A DNA stretch of 64,000 bases from Actinomycetospora endophytica (GCF_021026375.1 NZ_JAJNDB010000005.1:124001-188000); one strand, 5' to 3'; positions 7,289 to 15,488 are shown, counted from the first letter of the stretch. Notes: generated from the sequence alone by a model not told the origin. Numbers and translations are program-made.

Positions 7289-7857
7289 GACCACGTCCGG
7301 CAGCAGCGACCACCCGGACGAACTTTGCTGCTGCCGGGTGGTCGAAGGTCCGCTCGCGGATGCGAACCCCGTCCGGAGACGCCCTGTACAGGGCGTGACT
7401 GCCGCCGGGGGCGCGGAGTGGACCGGACCGGTTGCTCACACGTACCCCACGCTGGACCCGCGATCCGGCGGCGACCAGGGCAGGGCCGCCGCCGGACCGT
7501 GACCGGAGGCGTCCGGCCATCGAGAGCCGGGTGGTCGGCGCGGTGACCACCCGGCAGGTCCACTCCCGGGCGGCGGGGAGGACCCCCACCGGATGTCGAG
7601 AATCCGTCCACCGTGGATGTCCGGACATGCACCTCATCGTCCCGACGACGACCGCGTTACGGCGGATCCGGGGCCACGACGGCCATCACTGAGACGGCGT
7701 AATGTCGCTAGACCGAGCGGCCGTGCGCATCCATCCGAACGCGCCGCGTCACCGCGAAGGGTCACGATACGGTAACGAGCCCATCGAACGGGTCCGGACG
7801 GGCGTGACTCAGGTCCTCCGGGGATTCACCTCGGTCGCAATGAGTGACACTCGACGT
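7289..7857. other. Intergenic stretch with inverted repeats, no credible gene
   Basis: About 570 bases with no reading frame of convincing composition. The first 60 bases hold overlapping inverted repeats (annotated separately). GCCCTGTACAGGGC at 7381-7394 is a perfect 14-bp palindrome. GAGTG-A-CACTC at 7842-7852 lies just before the downstream TetR start and could be its operator. The rest shows nothing I can name. Confidence 0.6.
7297..7343 (+). terminator. Overlapping inverted repeats after the P450
   Basis: CCGGCAGCAGC (7297-7307) pairs with GCTGCTGCCGG (7327-7337). GACCACCCGG (7308-7317) pairs with CCGGGTGGTC (7334-7343). The two hairpins share sequence and so are mutually exclusive. 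It starts 9 bp after the P450 stop. Likely a terminator; an alternative-fold switch is possible but unsupported. Confidence 0.5.
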
Positions 7858-8457
7858 ATGACCGGCGAATCGCTACGCGTCGAGTTCCGGCGCCAGGTCC
7901 GCGAGCGGGTGCTCGACACCGCCGCGGCGCTCACGGTGGAGCGCGGATGGGACCGGGTGCGGATCGGCGAGGTCGCCGTCGCGTCCGGGGTGTCGCGCCC
8001 GACCCTCTACCGCGAGTTCGGCACCAAGGACGGCGTCGGCGAGGCCCTCGTGGCCCGCGAGGCGGAGCGCTTCTTCACCGGGATCGCCGAGCAGCTCGAA
8101 CAGCACGAGGACCCGCCCGAGGGCGTACGCGCCGCCGTCCGGTTCACGCTCGACGAGGCCGGCGGCAACCCGCTCCTGCGGGCCATCCTCACCGGCAGCC
8201 GCAGCGGTGACACCAGCCTGCTGCCGTTCCTCACCACCCGCGGGGACGCGATCATCACCGGCGGCAACGCGCTCGTCGGCGACTGGATGCGGCGCCGCCG
8301 GCCCGACGTCGAGCCCCGGACGGTCGCCGACGCCGTCGACGCCATCGTCCGCCTGACGATCAGCCACCTCGTCTCCCCCGGCCTGAGCCACTCCGACGCG
8401 GCCGACCGGCTCGCCCGTCTCACCTCCTGCCTGATCGCCGATCCGTCCCGGGTCTGA
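7858..8457 (+). CDS. TetR family transcriptional regulator upstream of alkB
   Basis: 199 residues from the ATG at 7858; an in-frame ATG at 7840 would sit inside a palindrome. The helix-turn-helix is clear: VRIGEVAVASGVSRPTLYRE, then FGTKDGVGEALV. The C-terminal half ends with VDAIVRLTISHLVSPG. It precedes the alkane hydroxylase gene by 119 bp on the same strand. TetR proteins commonly repress actinobacterial alkB operons and release on fatty acids, so control of alkB is a reasonable inference. Confidence 0.88.
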   Translation: MTGESLRVEFRRQVRERVLDTAAALTVERGWDRVRIGEVAVASGVSRPTLYREFGTKDGVGEALVAREAERFFTGIAEQLEQHEDPPEGVRAAVRFTLDEAGGNPLLRAILTGSRSGDTSLLPFLTTRGDAIITGGNALVGDWMRRRRPDVEPRTVADAVDAIVRLTISHLVSPGLSHSDAADRLARLTSCLIADPSRV

Positions 8458-8492
8458 CTCCCTGTCGCGAGAGCACTGCTCCGTTCTGAGAC

Positions 8493-8512
8493 AGAAATTG
8501 CGTCTTGTTTCT
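8493..8512. promoter_or_regulatory. Inverted repeat in the alkB upstream region
   Basis: AGAAATTGCGTCTTGTTTCT has 5-bp matched arms (AGAAA/TTTCT) in an unusually AT-rich patch 65 bp before the alkB start. It could be a TetR operator or part of the promoter. No consensus -10/-35 pair is certain. Confidence 0.35.
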
Positions 8513-8576
8513 ATCGCGACGCGCTGTCACAGTCACTTCACGGACGGCGTGCACTCAGGACGCGAGGAGGCCGACG

Positions 8577-9761
8577 ATGACCGTCGAACAGGCACCGGAC
8601 GAGGCGCTCGAGGAGCAGGAGCCGTGGCGCGACAAGCGCCGCTACCTCTGGCCGCTCGGCACCGTGATGCCCGCCCTGCCGATCGCGGGCTTCGGCCTGG
8701 TCCACCTCACCGGTCTGAGCCTGTTCTGGTGGCTCGGCCCGATCATCCTGTTCCTGGTGCTGCCGGCCCTCGACATCCTGATCGGCCGGACCAGCGAGAA
8801 CCCGCCCGACTCCGAGCGCGCCCGTCTCGAGGCCGACAAGTACTACCGGTGGATCACCTACCTGTTCCTGCCGGTGCAGTACGTGAGCCTCGTCTTCACC
8901 TGCTGGGTGTGGGCGACCCAGGACCTCGGGTTCGTCGACCAGCTCGGCCTGGCGCTGACGATGGGCGTCGTGTCCGGCATCGCGATCAACACCGCGCACG
9001 AGCTCGGGCACAAGCGCGAGGAGAACGAGCGCTGGCTGTCCAAGATCGCGCTCGCGAGCTCCGGGTACGGGCACTTCTACGTCGAGCACAACCGCGGCCA
9101 CCACGTCCGCGTCGCGACGCCGGAGGACCCGGCGAGCTCACGGTTCGGCGAGGGCTTCTGGGAGTTCCTGCCCCGCACGGTCTGGGGCAGCCTGCGCAGC
9201 TCCTGGCACCTCGAGGTGAAGCGGTTCTCCCGTCACGACAAGAGCGCGTGGAGCCTGCGCAACGACATCCTGATCTCGTGGGCGATGACGATCGTGCTGT
9301 TCACCGCCCTGTGCCTGGTGTTCGGCGTGAGCGTGCTGCCGTGGCTGGTCGTGCAGGCCGTCGTCGGGTTCACGCTGCTCGAGATCGTCAACTACCTCGA
9401 GCACTACGGCCTCAAGCGCGGGAAGCGTGACGACGGGCGCTACGAGCGGGTCGACCCGCGGCACAGCTGGAACGCCGACCACACGGTGTCGAACCTGCTG
9501 CTCTACCAACTGCAGCGCCACTCCGACCACCACGCGAACCCGATCCGGCGCTACCAGACGCTGCGCCACTTCGAGGAGTCGCCGCAGCTCCCCTCGGGCT
9601 ACGGGACGATGATCGTCGTCGCGGTCTTCCCGCCGCTGTGGCGCGCGATGATGGACCCCAAGGTCGTGGCGCACTACGACGGCGACATGACCCAGTCCAA
9701 CATCCTGCCCCGCAAGCGGGCGAAGGTCCTCGCGCGCTACGGGCTGACCGAGACCGCCTGA
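8577..9761 (+). CDS. alkB: Alkane 1-monooxygenase (AlkB)
   Basis: 394 residues, usual AlkB length, with GAGGAGG 6 bp before the ATG. It is an integral-membrane non-heme diiron enzyme that hydroxylates the terminal carbon of n-alkanes. All histidine boxes are present: HELGH (141-145), EHNRGHH (170-176), LEHYG (His at 276) and QRHSDHHA (315-319). Hydrophobic segments near residues 30-65, 95-140 and 235-275 fit the six-helix topology. No rubredoxin or rubredoxin reductase gene follows, although rubAB commonly sits next to actinobacterial alkB. A reversed TetR gene overlaps its last 25 bases instead. Confidence 0.95.
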   Translation: MTVEQAPDEALEEQEPWRDKRRYLWPLGTVMPALPIAGFGLVHLTGLSLFWWLGPIILFLVLPALDILIGRTSENPPDSERARLEADKYYRWITYLFLPVQYVSLVFTCWVWATQDLGFVDQLGLALTMGVVSGIAINTAHELGHKREENERWLSKIALASSGYGHFYVEHNRGHHVRVATPEDPASSRFGEGFWEFLPRTVWGSLRSSWHLEVKRFSRHDKSAWSLRNDILISWAMTIVLFTALCLVFGVSVLPWLVVQAVVGFTLLEIVNYLEHYGLKRGKRDDGRYERVDPRHSWNADHTVSNLLLYQLQRHSDHHANPIRRYQTLRHFEESPQLPSGYGTMIVVAVFPPLWRAMMDPKVVAHYDGDMTQSNILPRKRAKVLARYGLTETA

Positions 9762-10339
9762 GAGGCGAGCACGCTCTCGACGAGGGCCCGCACCCGGCGT
9801 TCCGGGGCGGGCCCTTCGTCATGCCCCGAGGCGGGCTCGAACAGCGCCCGGTAGTACAGCGGCGCCAGCACGTGGTCGACGACGACGTCGACGTCCGGGA
9901 CCTCTCCCCCGCGACGACGTTCGTGGTCGAGCATCGCGGTGATCTGCGCCCGACGGTCCGCGGTGCAGGCGCACGCGGCGGTCTCGCCCGCCCCGATCGA
10001 CGCGCGCATGAGCGCGAGGGTGTCCGGGTCGGCGAGGTCGCGCGCCACGTCGGTGGCCCACCGCTCGAGGTCGCCGGCCAGCCCCCCGGTGTCGGGGACG
10101 ACGACGTCGCCGGTGAACCGGTGCTCGGCGACCGCGGCCAGCAGCTCCGCCAGTGAGCCCCACCGCCGGTAGACCGTGGTCGCGTGCACGCCCGCGCGGG
10201 CGGCCACCACCGGGATCGTCAGGTCCTCGGTCCGCACGCCTTCGGCGACCAGGTCCTGCACCGCGCGGTGCACCGCCGCGCGCACCCGGGCCGACCGGCC
10301 GCCCGGTCGCGTCCCCGCACCCTCACTGACGTCAGCCAC
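9737..10339 (-). CDS. TetR family transcriptional regulator, divergent to an MFS transporter
   Basis: 200 residues from a GTG. The DNA-binding part reads LTIPVVAARAGVHATTVYRR, then WGSLAELL, typical of TetR. A GETAACACT stretch near residue 120 contains two cysteines that could be redox- or ligand-responsive. Its 3' end overlaps alkB by 25 bp in convergent orientation. The MFS gene at 10456 is divergent, with two matching operator sequences between them, so this TetR probably represses that transporter and itself. Confidence 0.88.
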   Translation of the reverse strand: MADVSEGAGTRPGGRSARVRAAVHRAVQDLVAEGVRTEDLTIPVVAARAGVHATTVYRRWGSLAELLAAVAEHRFTGDVVVPDTGGLAGDLERWATDVARDLADPDTLALMRASIGAGETAACACTADRRAQITAMLDHERRRGGEVPDVDVVVDHVLAPLYYRALFEPASGHDEGPAPERRVRALVESVLASQAVSVSP

Positions 10340-10368
10340 GCCCGTGAGTCTTCCACGTCGCCGGAATG

Positions 10369-10431
10369 AACGCAGCGATCGTTGCCTTAACCGTGCTAGC
10401 GTCGCCGCAGCATTAACGCAGCGATCATTGC
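10369..10431. promoter_or_regulatory. Two tandem operators between TetR and MFS genes
   Basis: AACGCAGCGATCGTTGC (10369-10385) and AACGCAGCGATCATTGC (10415-10431) differ at one base and lie 46 bp apart start to start. Each holds an imperfect palindrome around GCGATCG. This is the usual arrangement for a TetR repressor controlling a divergent efflux gene. Confidence 0.65.
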
Positions 10432-10455
10432 GATCACGTTCGACGAGGGAGCCCC

Positions 10456-11793
10456 ATGCACCCCAGGACCCGTGCCCGGCTGTTCGCGGCCGTGGGCGGC
10501 ATCGTCGTCCTCTTCCCGGCCGCCTCGAGCGTGCCGAGCCCGCTCTACCCGCTCTACCAGCAGCTGTTCGGCTTCTCGGCCGCGACGATCACGGTCATCT
10601 TCGCGGTGTACGTCGTGGGCCTGCTGGCCTCGCTGCTCGTCATCGGGGCGCTGTCCGACCACGTCGGGCGCAAGCCCGTCCTCGTCGGCGCCCTCGTGCT
10701 CGAGGCCGCCTCGTTCGCGGTGTTCCTCGGCGCGGGCGGGGTGACCGCACTGCTGGTCGCGCGGGTGATCCAGGGCATCGCCACCGGGGCGGCGATCACG
10801 ACGCTCGGCGCGACCATGGTCGACCTCGCCCCACCGGAGGCGCCGCACCGCGCCGGGATGATCACCGGGGTCGGCACGCTGGCCGGCCTCGCCGCGGGCG
10901 CGGTGGGCGCGGGCGCGCTCATCCAGCTCGCCCCCGCGCCGACGCGGCTGGTCTGGATCGTCCTGCTCGCCCTCCTGGCGGTGTCCGCCGTCGTCGTCGC
11001 GGTCCTGCCGGAGACCTCCGCACGCCGAGCAGGGGTCTGGGCGTCGCTGGTGCCCCGGGTCGGGGTGGCGCCGCGCCTGCGGGGAGAGGTGCTCGCGGTG
11101 ACCCCGGTGCTCGTCACCAGCTGGGCGCTCGGCGGCCTCTACCTCTCGCTCGGCCCGTCGATCGCCGGATCGCTGCTCGGGGTGTCCTCGCACCTGGTCG
11201 GCGGCCTGGTCGTGACGCTGCTGTGCGGGACCGGGGCGCTCACCTCGTTCCTGCTGCGCGACCGGCCGGTGCGTTCGCTGCTCGCCCCCGCGGCCGGCCT
11301 GCTCGCCGGCGGGACGGCGGTGACCCTGGTCGGGTTCGCCGTGACCTCGCTGCTGCTCACGGCGCTCGGGACGGTCGTCGCCGGGGTCGGGTTCGGCGCG
11401 GCGGCGCTCGCCTGCTTCGGGGTGTTCGCCGAGATCGCCGGCCCGACCGAGCGCGGCAGCCTCTTCGCGCTCGCCTACGTGATCGCCTACACCGCGTTCT
11501 CGGTGCCCGCGGTGATCGCCGGGGTCGGCAGCGGCCTCGTCGGGCTCGCGACGGCGGCGGAGATCTACGGCGCCGTCGTGGTCGTCCTCGGCGCGGGCTC
11601 GGCCGCCCTCACCCTCGCCCACGGCCGACGTCGGGCGGTCTCGGAGACCCCGACGGGCGACACCGAAGATCGACGCACCGTCACCAGTCCCCCCGTCGTT
11701 GTGACTGTCAGCGAGACTCCGGAGATCGTGAGCCCTGCTAATCCTCCTCGTACGGACGAGTGCACCACGCAACGTGTCAACTCAGCTCCCTGA
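10456..11793 (+). CDS. MFS transporter
   Basis: 445 residues with about 12 predicted membrane helices. Loop 2-3 carries GALSDHVGRKPVL, the MFS motif A, and VIQGIATGAAITTLGA follows as helix 4. The tail after the last helix (residues about 400-445) is polar and Thr/Val-rich with no known domain. A ribosome site GAGGGAG lies 6 bp before the ATG. Divergent TetR and paired operators make a repressor-controlled exporter likely. The substrate is unknown. Confidence 0.88.
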   Translation: MHPRTRARLFAAVGGIVVLFPAASSVPSPLYPLYQQLFGFSAATITVIFAVYVVGLLASLLVIGALSDHVGRKPVLVGALVLEAASFAVFLGAGGVTALLVARVIQGIATGAAITTLGATMVDLAPPEAPHRAGMITGVGTLAGLAAGAVGAGALIQLAPAPTRLVWIVLLALLAVSAVVVAVLPETSARRAGVWASLVPRVGVAPRLRGEVLAVTPVLVTSWALGGLYLSLGPSIAGSLLGVSSHLVGGLVVTLLCGTGALTSFLLRDRPVRSLLAPAAGLLAGGTAVTLVGFAVTSLLLTALGTVVAGVGFGAAALACFGVFAEIAGPTERGSLFALAYVIAYTAFSVPAVIAGVGSGLVGLATAAEIYGAVVVVLGAGSAALTLAHGRRRAVSETPTGDTEDRRTVTSPPVVVTVSETPEIVSPANPPRTDECTTQRVNSAP

Positions 11794-11999
11794 GCCGAAG
11801 ATGAAAGAGGAATCCCATAGCAATCCGTTGATATAGGGCAGATCAACTTGGTGAAGTCTTGACCGGATTCACAGATATGTGCGTTTCACTCGATCAGGTG
11901 ACAGCTCATACACAGCTCGCTCTTAAGTCGTGACCCCAGCGTGACCTCCGCCTCGCCGCCCGGCGAGTGGCTGTTCTTCCCCCGAGAGGACACATCACG
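11794..11999. other. AT-richer leader region before a Cys/His-rich peptide gene
   Basis: About 200 bases of noticeably lower GC than the surroundings. It contains TTGACC at 11859-11864, a possible -35 box, and several AT-rich hexamers, but no clear partner -10. It probably holds the promoter of the small gene at 12000. I see no coding signal. Confidence 0.45.
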
Positions 12000-12137
12000 A
12001 TGCGGTTCGAGATCTTCTGCCCCCCGCGGCACCGTCACCACCACCACCGTGGCTGCTGCTGCCACGAGTGCAAGCCGCCGCAGCACGAGTGCTGCCCGCC
12101 CAAGGACTGCAAGCCGAAGTCCTGCGGCGACGACTGA
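12000..12137 (+). CDS. 45-residue Cys/His-rich peptide, possible metal-binding protein
   Basis: ATG at 12000 with AGAGGA ending 9 bp upstream, TGA at 12135-12137. The peptide begins MRFEIFCPPRHRHHHHRG and continues GCCCHECKPPQHECC and PKDCKPKSCGDD. It has 9 Cys (7, 19-21, 24, 31, 32, 37, 42) and 7 His (11, 13-16, 22, 29), so 16 of 45 residues can bind metal. It has no signal peptide or membrane segment. The composition suggests a metallothionein-like metal buffer, but it matches no family I know. A strong terminator hairpin follows at 12241, which supports a short independent transcript. Confidence 0.65.
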   Translation: MRFEIFCPPRHRHHHHRGCCCHECKPPQHECCPPKDCKPKSCGDD

Positions 12138-12240
12138 CCTCGCCGCGATGACGGCTCCCCGGGCCGGCACGACGAACCCGGGGACCACTCGAGCGGCCCG
12201 GCACTGACCGGGCCGGCTCAGCAAACAACGGCGTGACCGC

Positions 12241-12272
12241 CGCCGCCCGCCCCGAGATCGGGGCGGGCGGCG
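12241..12272 (+). terminator. Strong GC hairpin after the Cys/His-rich gene
   Basis: CGCCGCCCGCCCCGA (12241-12255) pairs perfectly with TCGGGGCGGGCGGCG (12258-12272) over a 2-base gap. The 15-bp stem has no U-tract, as is common for actinobacterial terminators. It makes in-frame upstream extensions of the ABC gene improbable. Confidence 0.7.
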
Positions 12273-12475
12273 TCGGCCGTCGCCACCCGGGCGCGGCGCC
12301 CGGGGACGTTCGAGGGGAGACGGTGGGCGCGCATTCGACACTGGTCGGCCTGCCGGCGGTGGACGGGGACGGAATCCCCGCGGAGAGCAGTGGCGTCGGG
12401 GGCGTCGCGGCTCCAGGTCCCGCCGGGGACCTGACCGACCACGACGGCGGCGTGTCCACCTCCCCGGACGACGAC

Positions 12476-12519
12476 GGTGCCTCCGGGTCGACGGCCGCGG
12501 CCGTCGACCCGGAGGCACC
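12476..12519. promoter_or_regulatory. Perfect 44-bp palindrome covering the ABC exporter ribosome site
   Basis: Bases 12476-12497 are exactly complementary to 12498-12519, with no loop; the arm starts GGTGCCTCCGGGTCGACGGC. The right arm contains GGAGG at 12511-12515, 8 bp before the ATG at 12524. In mRNA the hairpin would bury the ribosome site. It may be a translational control element or the binding site of a dimeric protein. Confidence 0.7.
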
Positions 12520-12523
12520 GGCC

Positions 12524-15322
12524 ATGACCCTCCGCGCGATCTTCCGTCGCTTCTGGCCCTACACGCGGGGCGACCGGTCCAAGCTGGTCCTCGCTTTCCT
12601 GGCCATGGCCGCCTCGACGGCCTGCGACACCTACGTCGTCACGATGTTCGCGCGGATCGTGGACGGCGCGACCGGCGCCCACTCGATGGACGCGGTCTGG
12701 CCGTCGGCGGTCGAGTGGCTGGTCCTGACCGCGGTCGGCGGCCTGCTCTCGGTGCTCGGCGGCTTCCTGCTCGTCGGCGCGGCCGAACGCTTCGTCTTCC
12801 GCCTGCGCCACGAGGTGTTCGCGCACCTGCAGCGGCTCGGCCCGCGGTTCCTCGGCTCCCACGCCACCGGCGACCTGATGTCCCGGCTCACCACCGACGT
12901 GGACGGGGTCGAGGCGCTCGCCTCCTCCGGCCTCGTCAGCACGATCATCGCCGTCGGCACCGCCATCGCGTACGCCGCGGCCGCCGTGCTCGTCCAGTGG
13001 CAGCTCGCCGTCATCGTCGTCGCCCTCGCGCCGCTGATGTGGCTGACCAGCCGCATCACCGGGCGGTTCACCAAGACCGCGGCGCGGGTGGAGCGCCGCG
13101 CGGCCGGCGCCGTCGGCACCTCGGTCGAGCAGTCGCTGTCCAACCTGCCCCTCGTCCAGGCCTACGGCACCGAGGCCGTCGAGAGCGCGCGGCTCGACCA
13201 CCACGGCGAGGTCTGGTGGCGGGCCAGGGCCCGCGAGAGCCGCCTGCAGATGATCTACTCGCCGATCACGACGCTCATCCAGAGCGGCGCGCTGCTGGCC
13301 GTCCTGATCGCCGGGGCGGCGTTCATTGCGGCCGGCGAGCTCACCGTCGGCGGGCTGTTCGGGTTCGCGGCCTACCTCGGCTACCTCTACCCGCCGCTCT
13401 CGCAGCTGGGCTCCCTGCACCTGACGGTCACCTCGGCCTCGGCGTCCTGCGAGCGGCTCATCGAGATCCTCGACACCGAGCCCGAGGTCAGCGACGCCCC
13501 GGACGCCGACGGCTCGACGGTGGAGCGCGGCCACCTCGAGCTGCGCGGGGTCCGGTACGTCTACCCCGGCTCCGGGGATGCCGGGATCGACGACGTCTCC
13601 CTCGACGTGCGGCCCGGCCAGTTCGTGCTGGTCACGGGGCCCAGCGGCGCCGGGAAGTCGACGCTCACCAGGATGCTGCTGCGGTTCGTGGACCCGCAGG
13701 ACGGTGCGGTGGTCCTGGACGGCGTCGACATCCGGGACCGGACGATCGCCGCGGTGCGCGAGGCCATCACCCTGCTCCCGCAGGAGCCGATGCTGTTCGA
13801 CCTGACCGTCGCCGAGAACATCGCCTACGCCCGGCCGGACGCCACCCGCGACGAGATCGAGCAGGCAGCGGCCGAGGCCGGCGCGCTCGAGTTCGTCCGC
13901 GACCTGCCGCAGGGCTTCGACACCCCCGTCGGCGAGGGCGGCGCCGCCCTCTCCGGCGGGCAGCGCCAGCGGGTGGCGATCGCCCGGGCCCTGCTGCGGA
14001 CCTCGCCGGTGCTGGTCCTCGACGAGCCGACGACGGGTCTGGACGGGCCGACCGCACGCGCCGTGCTGGAGCCGCTGCGGAAGCTCGCCGGTGGCCGGAC
14101 GACCATCGTGGTCAGCCACGACCTCACGCCCGCACGCGAGGCGGATCTCGTCGTGGTGCTCGACGACGGGCGCATCGTCGCCCGCGGACGTCACCACGAG
14201 CTGCTGGCCGCGTCCGGGCTGTACGCCCGGCTGTGGGCGGCGCAGCACGGGGCGAATGCCGGTCGGGCGGCCGTGGACCTGCACGAGGAGGAGGCCCCGA
14301 CGGCGGCGACGGTGCGCCCGTCGTCGCCGGCGCCGCGGCGGCGCACCCCGGTCGGTCTGGCCGCCCTCGATCCGGGCGGGGCCCGGACCCCCGAGCCGGT
14401 CACCGCCCCGTTGCGCCTGCTCGCCCGGTCCTCCACGACGACGGGTCCCACTCCGATCCGGCCCCGGCCGGCGCCGCCGTCGCGGGGTGCGCCTCCGCGT
14501 CGACCGACTGCTGGGGCGTCACCGAGGCCGGTGTCGCCGGCGCCGATGGCCGCGTCACGGGGCACGGCGCCAGTGACGTCCACCGTGTCCGCGGCGGCGC
14601 CGACTGCGTCGTCATCGGTTCGCCCAGCTGTCGCGCCCCGGCCCTCGACGCCCCTGGCGGCGCCGCGGGAAATTCCGGCTCCACCGGCGGCGGTCTCCCG
14701 GCCGGAACCACCGGCGCCCCACGCCGAGCGGTCCGGTGCGCCGAGCCCGTCGGGGTCTGCGGCCGCGCCCGCCCAGGCGTCCCCGCCGCGCGGAGTTCCG
14801 TCGGCCCCGTCACCGAGGGCGATGTCCACACCGGCCGCGTCCACGCCGCCCTCGGCCACGCGCCACACGGGACCGCGCCGCCCGGCCCCGACGACGTCGA
14901 CGTCCGCCCCGCAGCCGCCGGCACCCCGGCGCCCGTCGCCGACCGCGCCCGCCGTCGGGCCGACCCACGGCACCCCCTCACCCCCGCGCCCGTCGCCGAC
15001 CGCGCCCGCCGTCGGGCCGACCCACGGCACCCCCTCACCCCGGCGCCCGTCGCCGACCGCATCCACCGTCGTGCCGGCGCGTGACACCCCGGCGCCCGGG
15101 GCGGCCCGGGGCACCGGTGGCGTCACGGTGCCGCCGCCGCGCGACCCGTCGTCGGGACCCACCCCGACCGGCCGGAACCGGCCGCTGGTCGACGGGCGCC
15201 CCGCCCGCCGGACCGTGGCCGACCTCGTCGCCGACGCCGACCGCTCCCCGACCCCGGCCACACACCGCCGGGAGACGCCCGCCCCGACGCCGCGCACCGC
15301 GATCGGCTCCCACCGCGCCTGA
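12524..15322 (+). CDS. ABC exporter (fused membrane and ATPase domains) with a long Pro/Ala-rich tail
   Basis: About 932 residues. Residues 1-330 are a type I exporter membrane domain (six helices, starting RRFWPYTRGDRSKLVLAFLA). Residues 340-575 are the ATPase: GPSGAGKST with Lys378, LSGGQRQR at 476, VLVLDEPTTGLD, and VVSHDL. It should work as a homodimer or with a partner half-transporter. From about residue 585 to the end it carries some 345 residues very rich in Pro, Ala, Thr, Ser and Arg, including three 19-residue repeats. This tail is absent from ordinary family members. A start farther upstream (12233) would cross a terminator and the 44-bp palindrome, so 12524 is preferred. Confidence 0.85.
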   Translation: MTLRAIFRRFWPYTRGDRSKLVLAFLAMAASTACDTYVVTMFARIVDGATGAHSMDAVWPSAVEWLVLTAVGGLLSVLGGFLLVGAAERFVFRLRHEVFAHLQRLGPRFLGSHATGDLMSRLTTDVDGVEALASSGLVSTIIAVGTAIAYAAAAVLVQWQLAVIVVALAPLMWLTSRITGRFTKTAARVERRAAGAVGTSVEQSLSNLPLVQAYGTEAVESARLDHHGEVWWRARARESRLQMIYSPITTLIQSGALLAVLIAGAAFIAAGELTVGGLFGFAAYLGYLYPPLSQLGSLHLTVTSASASCERLIEILDTEPEVSDAPDADGSTVERGHLELRGVRYVYPGSGDAGIDDVSLDVRPGQFVLVTGPSGAGKSTLTRMLLRFVDPQDGAVVLDGVDIRDRTIAAVREAITLLPQEPMLFDLTVAENIAYARPDATRDEIEQAAAEAGALEFVRDLPQGFDTPVGEGGAALSGGQRQRVAIARALLRTSPVLVLDEPTTGLDGPTARAVLEPLRKLAGGRTTIVVSHDLTPAREADLVVVLDDGRIVARGRHHELLAASGLYARLWAAQHGANAGRAAVDLHEEEAPTAATVRPSSPAPRRRTPVGLAALDPGGARTPEPVTAPLRLLARSSTTTGPTPIRPRPAPPSRGAPPRRPTAGASPRPVSPAPMAASRGTAPVTSTVSAAAPTASSSVRPAVAPRPSTPLAAPREIPAPPAAVSRPEPPAPHAERSGAPSPSGSAAAPAQASPPRGVPSAPSPRAMSTPAASTPPSATRHTGPRRPAPTTSTSAPQPPAPRRPSPTAPAVGPTHGTPSPPRPSPTAPAVGPTHGTPSPRRPSPTASTVVPARDTPAPGAARGTGGVTVPPPRDPSSGPTPTGRNRPLVDGRPARRTVADLVADADRSPTPATHRRETPAPTPRTAIGSHRA
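14930..15100 (+). repeat. Three tandem 57-bp repeats in the ABC exporter tail
   Basis: Units start at 14930, 14987 and 15044. Each encodes 19 residues beginning RPSPTA. The first two units are nearly identical (RPSPTAPAVGPTHGTPSP); the third has diverged. The reading frame is kept. Copy number could vary between strains. Confidence 0.8.
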
Positions 15323-15348
15323 CCTCGCGCCCGCCATGATCACGACGC

Positions 15349-15388
15349 GTGCGGCGGAACGCGTCAACTCTGCTGCGTTCCGCCGCAC
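15349..15388. terminator. Hairpin downstream of the ABC exporter
   Basis: GTGCGGCGGAACGC (15349-15362) pairs exactly with GCGTTCCGCCGCAC (15375-15388), 27 bp after the exporter stop. A 14-bp stem with a 12-base loop, probably a terminator. Confidence 0.6.
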
Positions 15389-15435
15389 ACTCCGCGATCA
15401 CGAGCCGCAGAGCCGCGGCGCTGCCCCGACACGAA

Positions 15436-15488
15436 TGAGCGAAGGGCCCCTCCGGTCGACTCCATCGACCGAAGGGGCCCTTCGCTCA
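15436..15488. repeat. Long terminator-like hairpin with a degenerate partial copy
   Basis: A 24-bp arm starting TGAGCGAAGGGCCCCTCCGG (15436) pairs with the segment ending TTCGCTCA (15488) with one mismatch and a 5-base loop. A degenerate copy of the right arm, GACCGGAGGGGCCACTCGCT, follows at 15541-15560. It lies between the convergent ABC exporter and osmoprotectant operon. Likely a bidirectional terminator from a repeated family. Confidence 0.7.

Noticed and set aside
7297-7343. Riboswitch at the overlapping inverted repeats
   Set aside because: Sits after a stop codon, far from the next start; a terminator is simpler and no aptamer motif is visible.
7251-7637. Minus-strand frame of 128 residues in the P450-TetR gap
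   Set aside because: Overlaps the P450 3' end and a terminator; no domain and weak coding bias.
12233-12523. N-terminal extension of the ABC exporter to a GTG at 12233
   Set aside because: It would translate a strong terminator hairpin and the 44-bp palindrome as low-complexity sequence; the ATG at 12524 has a proper GGAGG site.
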